NCBI GenBank assembly: GCA_009731375.1
Contig: BJOX01000150.1
Coordinates: 106,047-133,608 of the forward strand
Length of the DNA: 27,562 nucleotides
From: Paulinella micropora
Taxonomy: Eukaryota; Cercozoa; Imbricatea; Euglyphida
Reading direction: 5' to 3'
Below the pieces are notes generated by a model. The model worked only from the letters and a program-made list of their open reading frames with translations, was not told the origin of the DNA and made no database searches. Every line of letters begins with the position of its first letter. Within the stretch, counting starts at the first letter, position 1. A program made the position numbers and the translations under genes. Below, piece after piece: positions 8,663 through 17,998 of this stretch.

Positions 8663-8873
8663 NNNNNNNNNNNNNNNNNNNNNNNNNNNNNNNNNNNNNN
8701 NNNNNNNNNNNNNNNNNNNNNNNNNNNNNNNNNNNNNNNNNNNNNNNNNNNNNNNNNNNNNNNNNNNNNNNNNNNNNNNNNNNNNNNNNNNNNNNNNNNN
8801 NNNNNNNNNNNNNNNNNNNNNNNNNNNNNNNNNNNNNNNNNNNNNNNNNNNNNNNNNNNNNNNNNNNNNNNNN
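8663..8873. other. N gap
   Basis: 211 Ns directly before the long TTC array. Confidence 0.95.
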
Positions 8874-9615
8874 TCTTCTTCTTCTTCTTCTTCTTCTTCT
8901 TCTTCTTCTTCTTCTTCTTCTTCTTCTTCTTCTTCTTCTTCGTCTTCTTCTTCGTCTTCGTCTTCCTCTTCGTCTTCCTCTTCGTCTTCCTCTTCGTCTT
9001 CCTCTTCGTCTTCGTCTTCGTCTTCGCTTCCTCTACCCTCTCCCTCTCCCCCTCCCTCTTCTTCTTTTCTTCTTCTTCTTCTTCGTCTTCGTCTTCTTCT
9101 TCTTGTTCGTCTTCTTGTTCGTCTTCTTGTGCGTCTTCTTGTTCGTCTTCTTGTTCGTCTTCTTGTTCGTCTTCTCGTTCGTCTTCTTGTTCTTCTTCTT
9201 GTTCGTCTTCTTCGTCTTCTTGTTCCTCTTGTTCTTCTTGTTCTTCTTGTTCGTCTTCTTGTTCGTCTTCTTCGTCTTCTTCTTCGTCTTCTTCTTCGTC
9301 TTCGTCTTCTTCTTCTTCTTCTTCTTCTTCTTCTTCTTCTTCTTCTTCTTCTTCTTCTTCTTCTTCTTCTTCTTCTTCTTCTTCTTCTTCTTCTTCGTCT
9401 TCTTCTTCGTCTTCTTCTTCTTCTTCTTCGTCTTCTTCTTCTTCGTCTTCTTCTTCTTTGTCTTCTTCTTCGTCTTCGTCTTCTTCTTCGTCTTCTTCTT
9501 CTTCTTCTTCTTCTTCTTCTTCTTCTTCTTCTTCTTCTTCTTCTTCCTTCTTCTTCTTCTTCTTCTTCTTCTTCTTCTTCTTCTTCTTCTTCTTCTTCTT
9601 CTTCTTTTTCTTGTA
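8874..9615 (+). repeat. Long interrupted TTC array with 12-bp higher-order units
   Basis: About 740 bases of TTC/CTT repeats. Around 8950-9010 the unit becomes 12 bp (CTTCGTCTTCCT), and around 9100-9270 another 12-bp unit appears (GTCTTCTTGTTC). The middle and right parts are near-pure TTC with scattered GTC. Ser, Leu and Phe translations are artefacts. Confidence 0.95.
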
Positions 9616-9689
9616 ACCATGATATGTTTGTTATTGCAGGAAGTCAGGAAGTGCACTACAGTAAGTTGTGCCCAGTCGACTGGTCTTCC
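9616..9689. other. Short unique segment between TTC arrays
   Basis: Non-repetitive bases between two TTC runs. TTATTGCAG followed by GAAGTCAGG looks like a 3' splice site on the plus strand, but no coding frame can be tied to it. Confidence 0.25.
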
Positions 9690-9709
9690 TCTTCTTCTTC
9701 TTCTTCTTC

Positions 9710-9750
<41 letters not shown>
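9690..9750 (+). repeat. TTC then TTA microsatellite
   Basis: TTC units run into TTA units (about 9709-9750), which directly abut the truncated 5' end of the SINE at 9751. Confidence 0.95.
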
Positions 9751-9942
9751 GTGCCACCAGTATTTTCATTGAACATACCGGTCCGTCTGGAAGTGTTGGA
9801 ACTGCCCTTGCGGGGGTGTCATTAGAGCCTATCGTCAATTCTTCGTACTCCCCTCACGGGTGAGACGATGGAGGCGCATGTGCAGATTTGCATCAGCCAT
9901 TGACAGAGAAGCACTATTATTATTATTATTATTATTATTATT
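9751..9942 (+). mobile_element. SINE copy 2, lacking its tRNA-like head
   Basis: The body at 9751-9914 matches the minus-strand copy at 25343-25625 with about four base differences, apart from a 35-bp duplication present there. The copy begins at GTGCCACCAG, the last bases of the tRNA-like head, so most of the head is missing. It ends CACT plus an ATT tail (9915-9942). A TTA array also precedes it, so both ends lie in ATT-type repeats. It encodes no protein. Confidence 0.8.
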
Positions 9943-10166
9943 CTACCTCTGGCACTTCTTCTGTCTCTCGTGTCATTGCATCCCACAAGTCTGCTTCCTC
10001 TCGTCGCCCTTATTCCGTCCTGCTTGACTGGATTGATGCCACACTTGCGCCGCTTGACCCTGATGTTGTCAATGATATCTTGAACCCCGATCCATCAATG
10101 GAATTTGTTCACTCTATACATAAAGATTACGACGTCTCTTTCATCACTTTTTCCTCCTATTCATAA
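9943..10166 (+). CDS. Unknown coding fragment next to the SINE
   Basis: An open frame starts right after the SINE's ATT tail and ends at the TAA at 10164-10166. It would code about 73 residues of balanced composition: a Ser-rich start (TSGTSSVSRVIASHKS), then RRPYSVLLDWIDATLAPLDP and an acidic, Asp-rich end. The peptide looks natural, with no simple repeats, but I do not recognise it. Another frame stays open a little further (HKAAFVLNAFGS), so a frameshift near the end is possible. The SINE probably inserted into the coding part of a gene or another element, whose 5' portion is not recognisable to the left. Confidence 0.3.
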
Positions 10167-10307
10167 AGCTGCGTTCGTGCTAAATGCATTTGGGTCGTCG
10201 TCACCTCCTTGAGTTGGGCGGCGGCTGTTTTAGTGGATATTAATCGCTGAAATCTGAGTCCCACACTGTCGGCAGCTTTATATCTTCCACCTCTTACTGC
10301 ACACACC

Positions 10308-10318
10308 CTCTCTCTTTC

Positions 10319-10392
<74 letters not shown>
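10308..10392 (+). repeat. CT and CA microsatellite
   Basis: CT repeats with TTT interruptions, ending in a CA run at about 10373-10392. Confidence 0.95.
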
Positions 10393-10848
10393 TCCCTCTC
10401 GTTCGCTCTCTCGTCACCTACTATATTGGTCTGGGAGTCTAGTGTGTGGGGTGCGGTTGATTTGTCAGTTGTCAGCTGGTTGATGCTCTGTCTTTGCGGT
10501 GATGGTCCTGCGGACTGTTAATGCGAAAGGGAGTATAACCAGCCAACGACCGTTCCCTCCACCTTGATTATTTTAGATCAACTATTAGGTGGGTGGGTCT
10601 GTCGGGGTTCTCTTTTTGCGTTTTCAGTTTGATTGCAAGTGGGATCTTTGCCTGCATTACATGAGCTCTTCCCTTTCTGGCTTTTCTTCCTCTCCCTCTC
10701 ATACTCGGCTCTTTCAGATCGGTCTCTGCGCGGTGTGACGTGCAAGTTTCGAGGCGTGGATATTGGATTTGATTATGAGTTTAGAGTTTATGATGTAGTA
10801 CTTTACATATTTTAATACTGTCACTGCATCTTTTCAACTATTAAATAA
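10393..10848. other. Unassigned stretch
   Basis: About 450 bases of mixed composition without repeats. Short open frames exist but none is convincing. No RNA gene or promoter recognised. Confidence 0.35.
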
Positions 10849-10866
10849 ATAAAAAAAAATAAATAA

Positions 10867-10947
<81 letters not shown>

Positions 10948-10985
10948 AAAATTTAAAAAAAAAAAAAAAAAAATAAAAAAAAAAA

Positions 10986-11030
<45 letters not shown>

Positions 11031-11124
11031 NNNNNNNNNNAAAAAACGACAACAACAAGAACAAGAACAAGAACAACAAGAACATCAACGACGACGACGA
11101 CGGCGGCGACGACGACAACAACAA
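10849..11124 (+). repeat. Poly-A, 10-N gap and AAC/GAC repeats
   Basis: Nearly continuous A with a few T and C (10849-11030), 10 Ns (11031-11040), then AAC/AAG and GAC trinucleotides to 11124. Confidence 0.9.
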
Positions 11125-11531
11125 ACAGTTTCACTTCACTTTGACATCCATCACACTTGAAAGTCGTGTAAACACGTGACACATATGAGGAACAGGAGGA
11201 GACTAGAATTATTATTCAAGTCGAGGCTTGGTCAACCCCACCTAAAGCTCTAGCTCCCTGTAGTCACTATCCAACTAAAAACTTTGAGATACACGGACAG
11301 GGTGCTAACACGTGAATACAGGGTGGCGAGCCCGTACTTATGCTCTTGTCATGGGCATGTAAAAATAAACCAGGTAAGGGACAGCTTGCCTAAGGAACTG
11401 CATCTGTGCTGGTCGCTTTACAGTGTTTTCGAAGTAAAATCTCATTTTCCTCTATGTTCTTATTTGCAGAACGAGAATATTTGTAGGTCAGGAACATTTG
11501 CATAGAACAGCTTATGCGTTGATATTCAGGC
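11125..11531. other. Unassigned stretch
   Basis: About 400 bases of non-repetitive DNA with no supportable gene. A short plus-strand frame (11284-11505) has balanced composition but no recognisable domain. Confidence 0.35.
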
Positions 11532-11558
11532 GTTTGTGTGTGTTTGTGTGTGTGTGTG

Positions 11559-11592
<34 letters not shown>

Positions 11593-11611
11593 AGTAAGCA
11601 AAGTTGAATGG
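11532..11611 (+). repeat. GT and poly-T repeat followed by a 21-bp repeat copy
   Basis: GT units (11532-11560), a T run (11562-11587), then a segment (11591-11611) that matches 12002-12022 at 19 of 21 bases. That second copy also follows a T-rich and GT array. Confidence 0.7.
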
Positions 11612-11900
11612 TAAAAAAGAAAGGGGTAAAGACGTAAAAACAAACTATAATCATGCGGTCTGGTTCTAAGGAACATCAATGCAGATCCTAAAGGAAAACT
11701 GAAACTAAGGTTGAACAGTTAGGCCCCTTGAAAAGAATAATAAGAGAGAGGAAAGAAAAGGAGAAAAACAAGAAAAAGAAACAAAACTAAAATAAGAACA
11801 AACAAAGAAAGCAAAGAAAGAACAAGAAAACAGAAAGATAAACACAAACAGACAAACCAGACAGGGACAGGGGAGACAGCAAATTAAGGCAAGGGCAGAT

Positions 11901-11901
11901 T

Positions 11902-11933
<32 letters not shown>

Positions 11934-12022
11934 TTCTTCTTCTTCTTCTTCTTCTTCTTGTTCTTCTTCTTCTTTTGTGTGTGTGTGTGTGTGTGTGTTT
12001 CACAGTAAGCAAGGTTCAATGG
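11901..12022 (+). repeat. CTTT, CTT and GT arrays plus 21-bp repeat copy
   Basis: CTTT units (from about 11901), CTT units (to about 11974), GT units (about 11975-11997), then the second copy of the 21-bp segment at 12002-12022. Confidence 0.85.
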
Positions 12023-12145
12023 AGGAAAAGCAGACAGATAGGAGGGAAAGAAGAAAAATAAAAGGAGACAGATAAGGATTTAATACTTTTTGCAGTATTA
12101 AGTTTTAGTGGTTCTCCCTTGAATAATAACTAAATAGACTAAATA

Positions 12146-12234
12146 GAAGAAGAAGAAGAAGAAGAAGAAGAAGAAGAAGAAGAAGAAGAAGAAGAAGAAG
12201 AAGAAGAAGAAGAAGAAGAAGAAGAAGAAGAAGA
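12146..12234 (+). repeat. GAA microsatellite, left of the LINE
   Basis: About 29 uninterrupted AGA/GAA units that join the LINE coding sequence without spacer. Confidence 0.95.
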
Positions 12235-12867
12235 CGAGCGAAGCTTCTTGGCATAGTACTACACCGTAACCTCAAATATCACCAACAAGTCCACAACGTT
12301 ATTACCAAAATCCACCCTATGGTTCAAATCCTAGCATATGCTAATAAGCTCCTACCTACCCATACCCTGCAACAACTTTATTACTTCCATGTCTACCCAC
12401 ACCTCATATATAATATAAGTATATGGGGCACACACGACAAAAACAAAAAATATATACACCCACTCGTCAATATCCATAAGCGCATCGTACGCCTACTAGT
12501 GCAAGCAGCCCCGCGCTCCCATACTACCTCTTCTACATAAACTAAAACTCCTTGACATCTATAACCTATACATATACAGGGTATGTATCGAAACGCATCC
12601 ATACATACACTCAACAAAAATAAAACACCAACCAATACGTGATAATAAATACATTACAACTAGTTAATACCACACATAATCATCGCACTCGTTACGCTTA
12701 GAAAAGAAAACTATACATAGACAGAAACGACCCGCATTTCACGCAAACTAATGCTAACATATTCAACACATTATATTTTTCATATGACCAAACTAAGCCA
12801 ATTCAAAAAGGAACTTAAGCAATACCTATTAATTAATCAGGCTCGTAACGCCGGACTCGAAATTTAA
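12235..12867 (+). pseudogene. Non-LTR reverse transcriptase, C-terminal part
   Basis: The encoded enzyme would copy LINE RNA at a nicked target. The first frame (12235-12540) has the thumb-region text of CR1/Jockey-type reverse transcriptases: LLGIVLHRNLKYHQQVHNV, then LYYFHVYPHLIYNISIWG, then IHKRIVRLL. Near 12526 the frame shifts by one base, and the expected PLLHKLKLLDIYNL continues in the new frame, which then meets stops. A third frame gives the C terminus, FKKELKQYLL, from 12793 to the TAA at 12865-12867. So there are at least two frameshifts and internal stops. The upstream catalytic part with the YxDD box is absent. It is a dead, truncated copy. Assignment to a non-LTR RT is firm; the clade is a guess. 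Confidence 0.7.
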
Positions 12868-12999
12868 ATATATTAAAGACTACAACACCAGAACTGGTCA
12901 CTGCCTCGGCCAGCGATTTGCTTTAGACAATAGCTGTTAGCAGTTACTCCATGAGTTATAATTGTACAATTATCTCTAAATAAAAGAATCCAAGAATCC
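12235..12999 (+). mobile_element. LINE 3' end, 5'-truncated, with 8-bp tail repeats
   Basis: The element starts abruptly inside the RT C-terminal region and runs through a short 3' untranslated part with an AATAAA at 12979-12984. It ends in two tandem 8-bp units AAGAATCC (12984-12991, 12992-12999). Short tandem tails in place of poly-A are typical of the CR1 group. GAA arrays flank it on both sides. Severe 5' truncation is usual for target-primed reverse transcription. Confidence 0.65.
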
Positions 13000-13076
13000 A
13001 AGAAGAAGAGAAGAAGAGAAGAAGAAGAAGAAGAAGAAGAAGAAGAAGAAAAAGAAGAAGAAGAAGAAGAAGAAGA
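13000..13076 (+). repeat. GAA microsatellite, right of the LINE
   Basis: GAA/AGA units with a few irregularities, starting directly at the end of the LINE's AAGAATCC tail. Confidence 0.9.
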
Positions 13077-13164
13077 CATAAATTTAACGCGGTTATGATA
13101 GCAAACTCTGCATCATTATCGGGTTATTTTTATCGTTTTCCCCGTTGGCTGAATAAGAAAACAG

Positions 13165-13296
13165 ATACCCTTGAAGAAAGAAAGAAAGAAAGAAAAGAAG
13201 AAGACGAAGAAGACGAAGAAGAAGACGAAGAAGCGTTTTTGTTTTTGTTTTGTTTTGTTTGTTTGTTTTTTTTGGGGGGGGGGGGGGGGGGGGGGG
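13165..13296 (+). repeat. GAAA and GAC/GAA repeats, TTTTG repeats and a 23-base G run
   Basis: Simple purine repeats (13165-13232), GTTTT units (about 13236-13264), T run, then G at 13274-13296. The whole is asymmetric between strands. Confidence 0.85.
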
Positions 13297-13723
13297 AAGC
13301 TGGGAGAAAAAGAAAAGCAAAGACTCAATTCGTAGCTTGGCACCCCAACAAACAGCAGGGGCCCATGATGCTGACAGGCCTTTAGGCGCCAGAGAGCCAG
13401 CAGGCCCAAGGTTAGCAAACATACATGCATACACAATTATGTACTTACAAGATCTTATGCATACAAACACAAGTGCAAGCATACACATGCATATACATAA
13501 CATAACAAAATAACTACACACATGCTGAAAAATATGTAAATACACATGTGTGTACAGACATGCAACAAAAATTAAATAAGTACGACTCCAAGGGAAAATA
13601 AGAGTCCTGGTGAAAGAAAAAGAGTATTTATGCGCCGAGGCGATAAAGTACTCGCCACCCCAGACCCCAAAATTCTCCCACCCCAGACCCTAAAATTCTC
13701 CCCACAAGTTTGGAAAAGAGGTA
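13297..13723. other. Unassigned stretch
   Basis: Includes a short tandem duplication near 13660-13705 (CACCCCAGACCC then AAAATTCTCC, twice). No gene could be supported. Confidence 0.35.
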
Positions 13724-14340
13724 TGTGTTACTCAAACACTATTTTGCTACCCTCTTCCTATGCTTACATTCCCCTCCAGGTTGTTCCCTAATAAGGACAA
13801 ACCTAGTTTGTGGTTTCTATTTGCTACTCTACCACTACCACTACCTAGATTCTGCCTATTTCTATTCTATCTAGACTCGAAATAAATTCACAACGGATAC
13901 ACCCAATAACTAGAATAACCATGTTTCATACATAATAATGCACACCGAACCATATGCAAATGTCACCGCACATATATACAGAGTACAGCGGGTATTCCTG
14001 GTGCGTCTTCCAGTTTTGCCACACTTAACTAGATAAACAGAATAAGATGATAAAACATATTCACAGGTACGTCCGACGCGATCACATGATACAACACGAT
14101 CTACCCTACTCCTAACACAACCCACCAAGGCAAGAAGTCATACAACGCAAGGAGCAACCCATACATAGATTGTATCAAGTATAAACACGTACAGCATACA
14201 ACATACATCCCTCACAACACTCCGGATGAGACTGCAAAACTCACCAACGTATGCACACGTTAGTTAAGCTACACAGAATGAGTGTCATATAGCCCAGCTC
14301 CTACCCAAACAAATAACCAACACACTGTCAACCTCATTCA
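13724..14340. repeat. Long dispersed repeat, copy 1 (P1)
   Basis: Alignable over about 600 bases with 21703-22312 (same orientation). It starts at TGTGTTA, then CACTATTTTGCTACCCTC, then the CTCCAGGTTGTTCCCTAATA block. Its first 58 bases also occur at 15972-16039. Similarity decays to the right but landmarks continue in order (CCCACCAAGGCAAGAA, TAAACACGTACAGCAT). The plus strand is poor in G. No conserved reading frame is shared by the copies, so it is probably untranslated retroelement sequence. Confidence 0.7.
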
Positions 14341-15597
14341 ATATGATATCATCACATGATGACTATGATGCAAACGACATGACGTAACTACAGTACTATC
14401 AGCCCATGATGACCATCACAATCTAAGTATATATATGCACAACAACCACAAGACACTCAGTCAAGACATAACACTCCCGCAACATCTCATTGAACAACCA
14501 CACACTACACACACTGAAAATGACTAAATACATGAAGTAGACGAATCAATACATCCACAGCACTACTTCGCGTTAAGTCATCGATCAATACGCATAACGT
14601 GTGCAACACAGAGTAATACACACTCGCAAGGAACGCATAAGAGAAGTGTACTAACATCCCTCACAACACATCCAAATCCACATAATTCAATCCACAGTTG
14701 CACCTGACACTAACAAACATCCGCTCAGCTTATAAAGGCACTTCCCATACAGATACGATCGTCACCTTCCCAAACCACTCCCACTCACCACAATAGAACC
14801 ACCCGTACACAACTATATGACTTCAAACCCACACGCTGCTAGTGATCATTCATAACACAGACACTTCAATCCCTATTATAACACATTAAGCTTCCACAAT
14901 ACACACTCTTATAGGTAACATCTTGGCCACGTGTCCATGGTGGACGCTTAGAGTTGAGACTGCGTCCACACAGACAGGTATAGACCCCCCTATGTAACCT
15001 GTCTATGTGCAGGGCCCTTCAAAGTGTTCAGACGCGCAAATACATTGAGCATGAATTATTGAACTGCCTTTCCTGATGCGTAGCCAGATATTAGTAAAGT
15101 AATACAAATAATAGTGGCGAAAATAATTTGCAATTAATAATAGTTAAAATAACAACAAAAATCATCACACCAAAGCAGTAACGTCACGAAATCATATTAA
15201 TCATCTCTTCAAACATTAACAAATTATCTAAATTAAGAATCGAAACCACCCCCCAGGGTCAGAAAGTCATACTCATCATAAAATCTGTACCTTGTTCCAA
15301 ATTTTCTCATTTATTCCTCTATCCTTATTTTCGACTCAACGCCAGTCGTCATGCAACACAATTCTTATAGATATTCCAACCCGCACTCTTCTCCTTTCTA
15401 TTCTCAAAATACATGAATCAGCACCTCTCCCAATAAAATTTTTGATCCCGGGCAGCAACTTGCAACAAATCACTGTCTTATTAGGTCCCATGTCTATGTC
15501 TCATTTCCTCTCCACAGATCCGCCCGTCCCGTATCACACTTACAAGTAATCAAGTTACACTACAAAACTTTATTGCTTAACTAAAGGGTGGGTGGGT
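14341..15597. other. Unassigned stretch, G-poor in its first half
   Basis: About 1.25 kb between repeats P1 and Q1. Up to about 14890 the plus strand remains poor in G, like P1, so P1 may belong to a larger unit. Between 14905 and 15030 there is more G. A GT-rich TGGGTGGGTGGGG abuts Q1. No gene, RNA or further repeat recognised. Confidence 0.4.
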
Positions 15598-15970
15598 GGG
15601 GATAAAAAGTTCCAAAAACAAGAATCTCTCTTCTTGTGTTCGAGGAACTTGCGAAAGTGACCAGCACACTAGGTACATAAAGTCACATATTTTATTACTT
15701 GCGCGACACATGTCGCAACTTTTTCTAGTTGTTCTTGTAGCATCCTTTAGTTCTGATACCTTCAAATTGCTAGAAATTAGCTAATACCAGAAATTCGTAA
15801 TTTGATTTTAGGCCTGATGGTCCAAAGTGGACCAAAACTTGTAATATAAATGGCAATCATTCATAGCCAGTCTTACCGTATCAAACATGTTTGTAGAAAC
15901 GGCTTCAAATGTCGAAATTCAGGCATTTACAATGTTCCTGCTTTTCTCTTCTGAGGTCGCAAAATAGGTG
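15598..15970. repeat. Direct repeat Q1 (373 bp)
   Basis: Matches 20993-21365 over its full length without gaps, with about five substitutions. It contains a hairpin with 7-base arms TGGTCCA/TGGACCA (15818-15834) and a near-palindrome GCGACACATGTCGC (15703-15716). Confidence 0.9.
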
Positions 15971-15971
15971 T

Positions 15972-16039
15972 TGTGTTACACTCTGTTCACACAACACTAT
16001 TTTGCTACCCTCTTCCTATGCTTACATTCCCCTCCAGGT
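15972..16039. repeat. Short copy of the P repeat start
   Basis: TTGTGTTACAC...CACTATTTTGCTACCC...CCCCTCCAGGT, matching the first bases of 13724 and 21703. It directly abuts Q1 and stops at CCAGGT, where the other copies continue with TGTTCCC. Confidence 0.8.
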
Positions 16040-16139
16040 CAAAAGGTAAGAAAGGCCCCGAAGTATAAAGAGTGAGAACAATTTTATTGATTAGAACTTA
16101 AACAACGTCTTAGTCACAGCAAGCTTCTCAGTAAATGAA

Positions 16140-17044
16140 TCATATATATAGAAACACAGAGTCAGATTTCCATCTGCCATGTCTTTTCAACAGCCTCATT
16201 TCTATACCCGCCCTCGCAGCAGCAGTGCAGCCCCCCTTCCGTAAGGAATGAGTGCCATACGGCGTGGGGTCCACCCCGATCCTCTGTAGCCACGCGTTCA
16301 TAGTGTGGTTGACAGAGTTAGGTGATAGATGGCTGGGTCCCACGCGCGACTGTGTCGGCAGCGCTGGAAATAAAGGCGTTTGTGGATCATGCTTGTACAT
16401 GTGGTTTTCGAACCATAACGTCATCCATACAATTGCACACAAAGGCGACTTCCTATCGCCGCTAATCACAATAGTATCACCTAACCTATACTGGTCTGTC
16501 TTACTCTTCTCGATATAAATAAACAATACCCAATCCCCTTCATACTTCTCCACCCACACATCTTGAACGCATAACGCCACTGCCTCCTCACGGCGTAGGA
16601 AGCCAAGGAACATAATAATAATCATAGTTACATCTCTCAAATCACACCAGCTGGCAGGATCCATCACGGTAATAAAGCGAAGCAACATGGAAGTCGGGAT
16701 AGGAATTTTGCCTACTGCACCAGCATGGTGTGAATTGGGTTGGTAACAGAGTCAGTCATCGCATATTGACTAGAGATGGCCGACAGCTTGTACTTAATGG
16801 TGTTCTGAGCATAACGCATGTGCGAGAGTAGGTAGATGCAGTATGCCGCAACCTATTCAGGTCTCGCGGGGAACGCAGGTAGGCTCATAGTTGCACTCCA
16901 CTTTTCCCAATCACGTATTGCATATGCGTATCCCCTCGCTGTGTTACGCGGCTTCGCCGCTTGTACAATGGCTCGACAAAAGACTTCAAGTCTTTCCAAC
17001 AATTTCTCTTCACCGCCACGGTTGTCCACCATATCTACTTGCAC
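16140..17044 (-). pseudogene. Tyrosine recombinase of the DIRS-like element
   Basis: It would integrate circular cDNA by strand exchange through a covalent phosphotyrosine. The N-terminal, SAM-like DNA-binding part is at 16853-17044 (a KPRNTARGYAYAIRDWEKW stretch) and continues past a TAG at 16853-16855 to about 16705 (CIYLLSHMRYAQNTIKYKLS). A frameshift near 16705 leads to the catalytic domain, an open frame of 182 codons (16688-16140). There the family residues are visible: Arg at 32/33 (GFLRREE), Lys near 61-63 (EKSKTDQ), His147 and Arg150 (HSLRKGG), His170 (RHGRWKSD) and Tyr181 (VFLYI). The stop follows one residue after the Tyr, earlier than usual, so the tail may be truncated. All catalytic residues are kept. 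One stop and one frameshift make this copy inactive as read, unless they are sequence errors. Confidence 0.8.
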
Positions 17045-17158
17045 CCTCGCACTTCTGCGATATACCTACACACGTCATAACATCCTTGTAATAAGGTGAT
17101 TAATATTACTTATCAACAGCCACAAATAAACATAAAACATATCGCAAACCATCCCTTG

Positions 17159-17998
17159 CTACTTAGCCAATGTCTGAAATCGAATAGAGCAGCTGTCATA
17201 AACCACGTAGGACGCTTCACGTACATATATAGGATGTTTATTCCAGGTAGGTTGCAAGGTGTACTCAGCTGGTGGTAGATCAATCACTTTTCTTCCATAG
17301 TCCACCACATACACCCACCACGTGCGCGCCGGCCACACAGGTAGAACTAGCACAGCCGCCGCACGCGCATTCATTAAATATTCAATCGCACTTGCAATCC
17401 TGTTGAAGTCAGGGACATACACCAGTCCACCATCTCTTATATAGTCAGGTGCGTTAGCCATCACCATCTCGTACACATCCCTTCTACTGTAGATATCTTT
17501 CATAGACAGCGCCTTCGACGCGCCGTCAGCTTCACTGTTCAGGTCCTTTGGGATCCAGTTCCAGACTGCCTTGATATCATACGCATTCAAAATAGTCCAT
17601 ATCTGCTTGATAATATCATTCTGAACCGGAATAGGTCCGCCGCCGTTGATTAAGTTCCTCACGGCAGGCAATGAGTCTAAGTCAAATCTCACACACTTAT
17701 GTCCCAACTTCTCACCAAACTCACTTAGCAATGAAATGACACCATGCAGCTCCCGTAACGTTCATGATGTGCCCACTAGGTGGCCCGGTAGCGGGATGGT
17801 AAGTTTGTCACCCCCATACACGACACCGGTAGCTAGCTCACCTGTGTCTACCCGCACAAACATATCTTCCGCATAGTTAACTATCGGTCGCTTACATCTC
17901 GACTGATCACCCAACCACTCCGCCCAAAATTCAACCTCAGCTTTCGCGCCCGCATCAATTATTACATACTCAGCAGCACGCACCCGCGCTGTATTCAT
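17159..17998 (-). pseudogene. RNase H domain and linker of the DIRS-like element
   Basis: It would remove RNA from the RNA-DNA hybrid during reverse transcription. A single minus-strand frame from 17998 to 17159 has one TGA (17762-17764). Putative catalytic residues occur in order: Asp in VRVDTGELATG, Glu in TLRELHGV just after the stop, Asp in VRFDLDSLPAV, and Asp in the NSEADGAS motif, like the N-x-x-AD-x-x-S of DIRS and caulimovirus-type RNases H. After it comes a linker with LPVWPARTWWVYV, resembling a Pro-Trp-Pro segment found downstream of RNase H in DIRS elements. It overlaps the end of the RT frame by about 30 bases in another frame, so a frameshift separates RT and RNase H. Confidence 0.7.

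Noticed and set aside
8513-9863. Very long Ser/Leu/Phe-rich frame through the TTC array
   Set aside because: A pure trinucleotide array has no stops in any frame, and the frame also crosses 211 Ns. No evidence of a protein.
15577-15765. Fungal Zn2Cys6 regulator
   Set aside because: Only the first C-x2-C-x6-C half is present, in a short frame inside a terminal repeat; the second half of the motif is missing.
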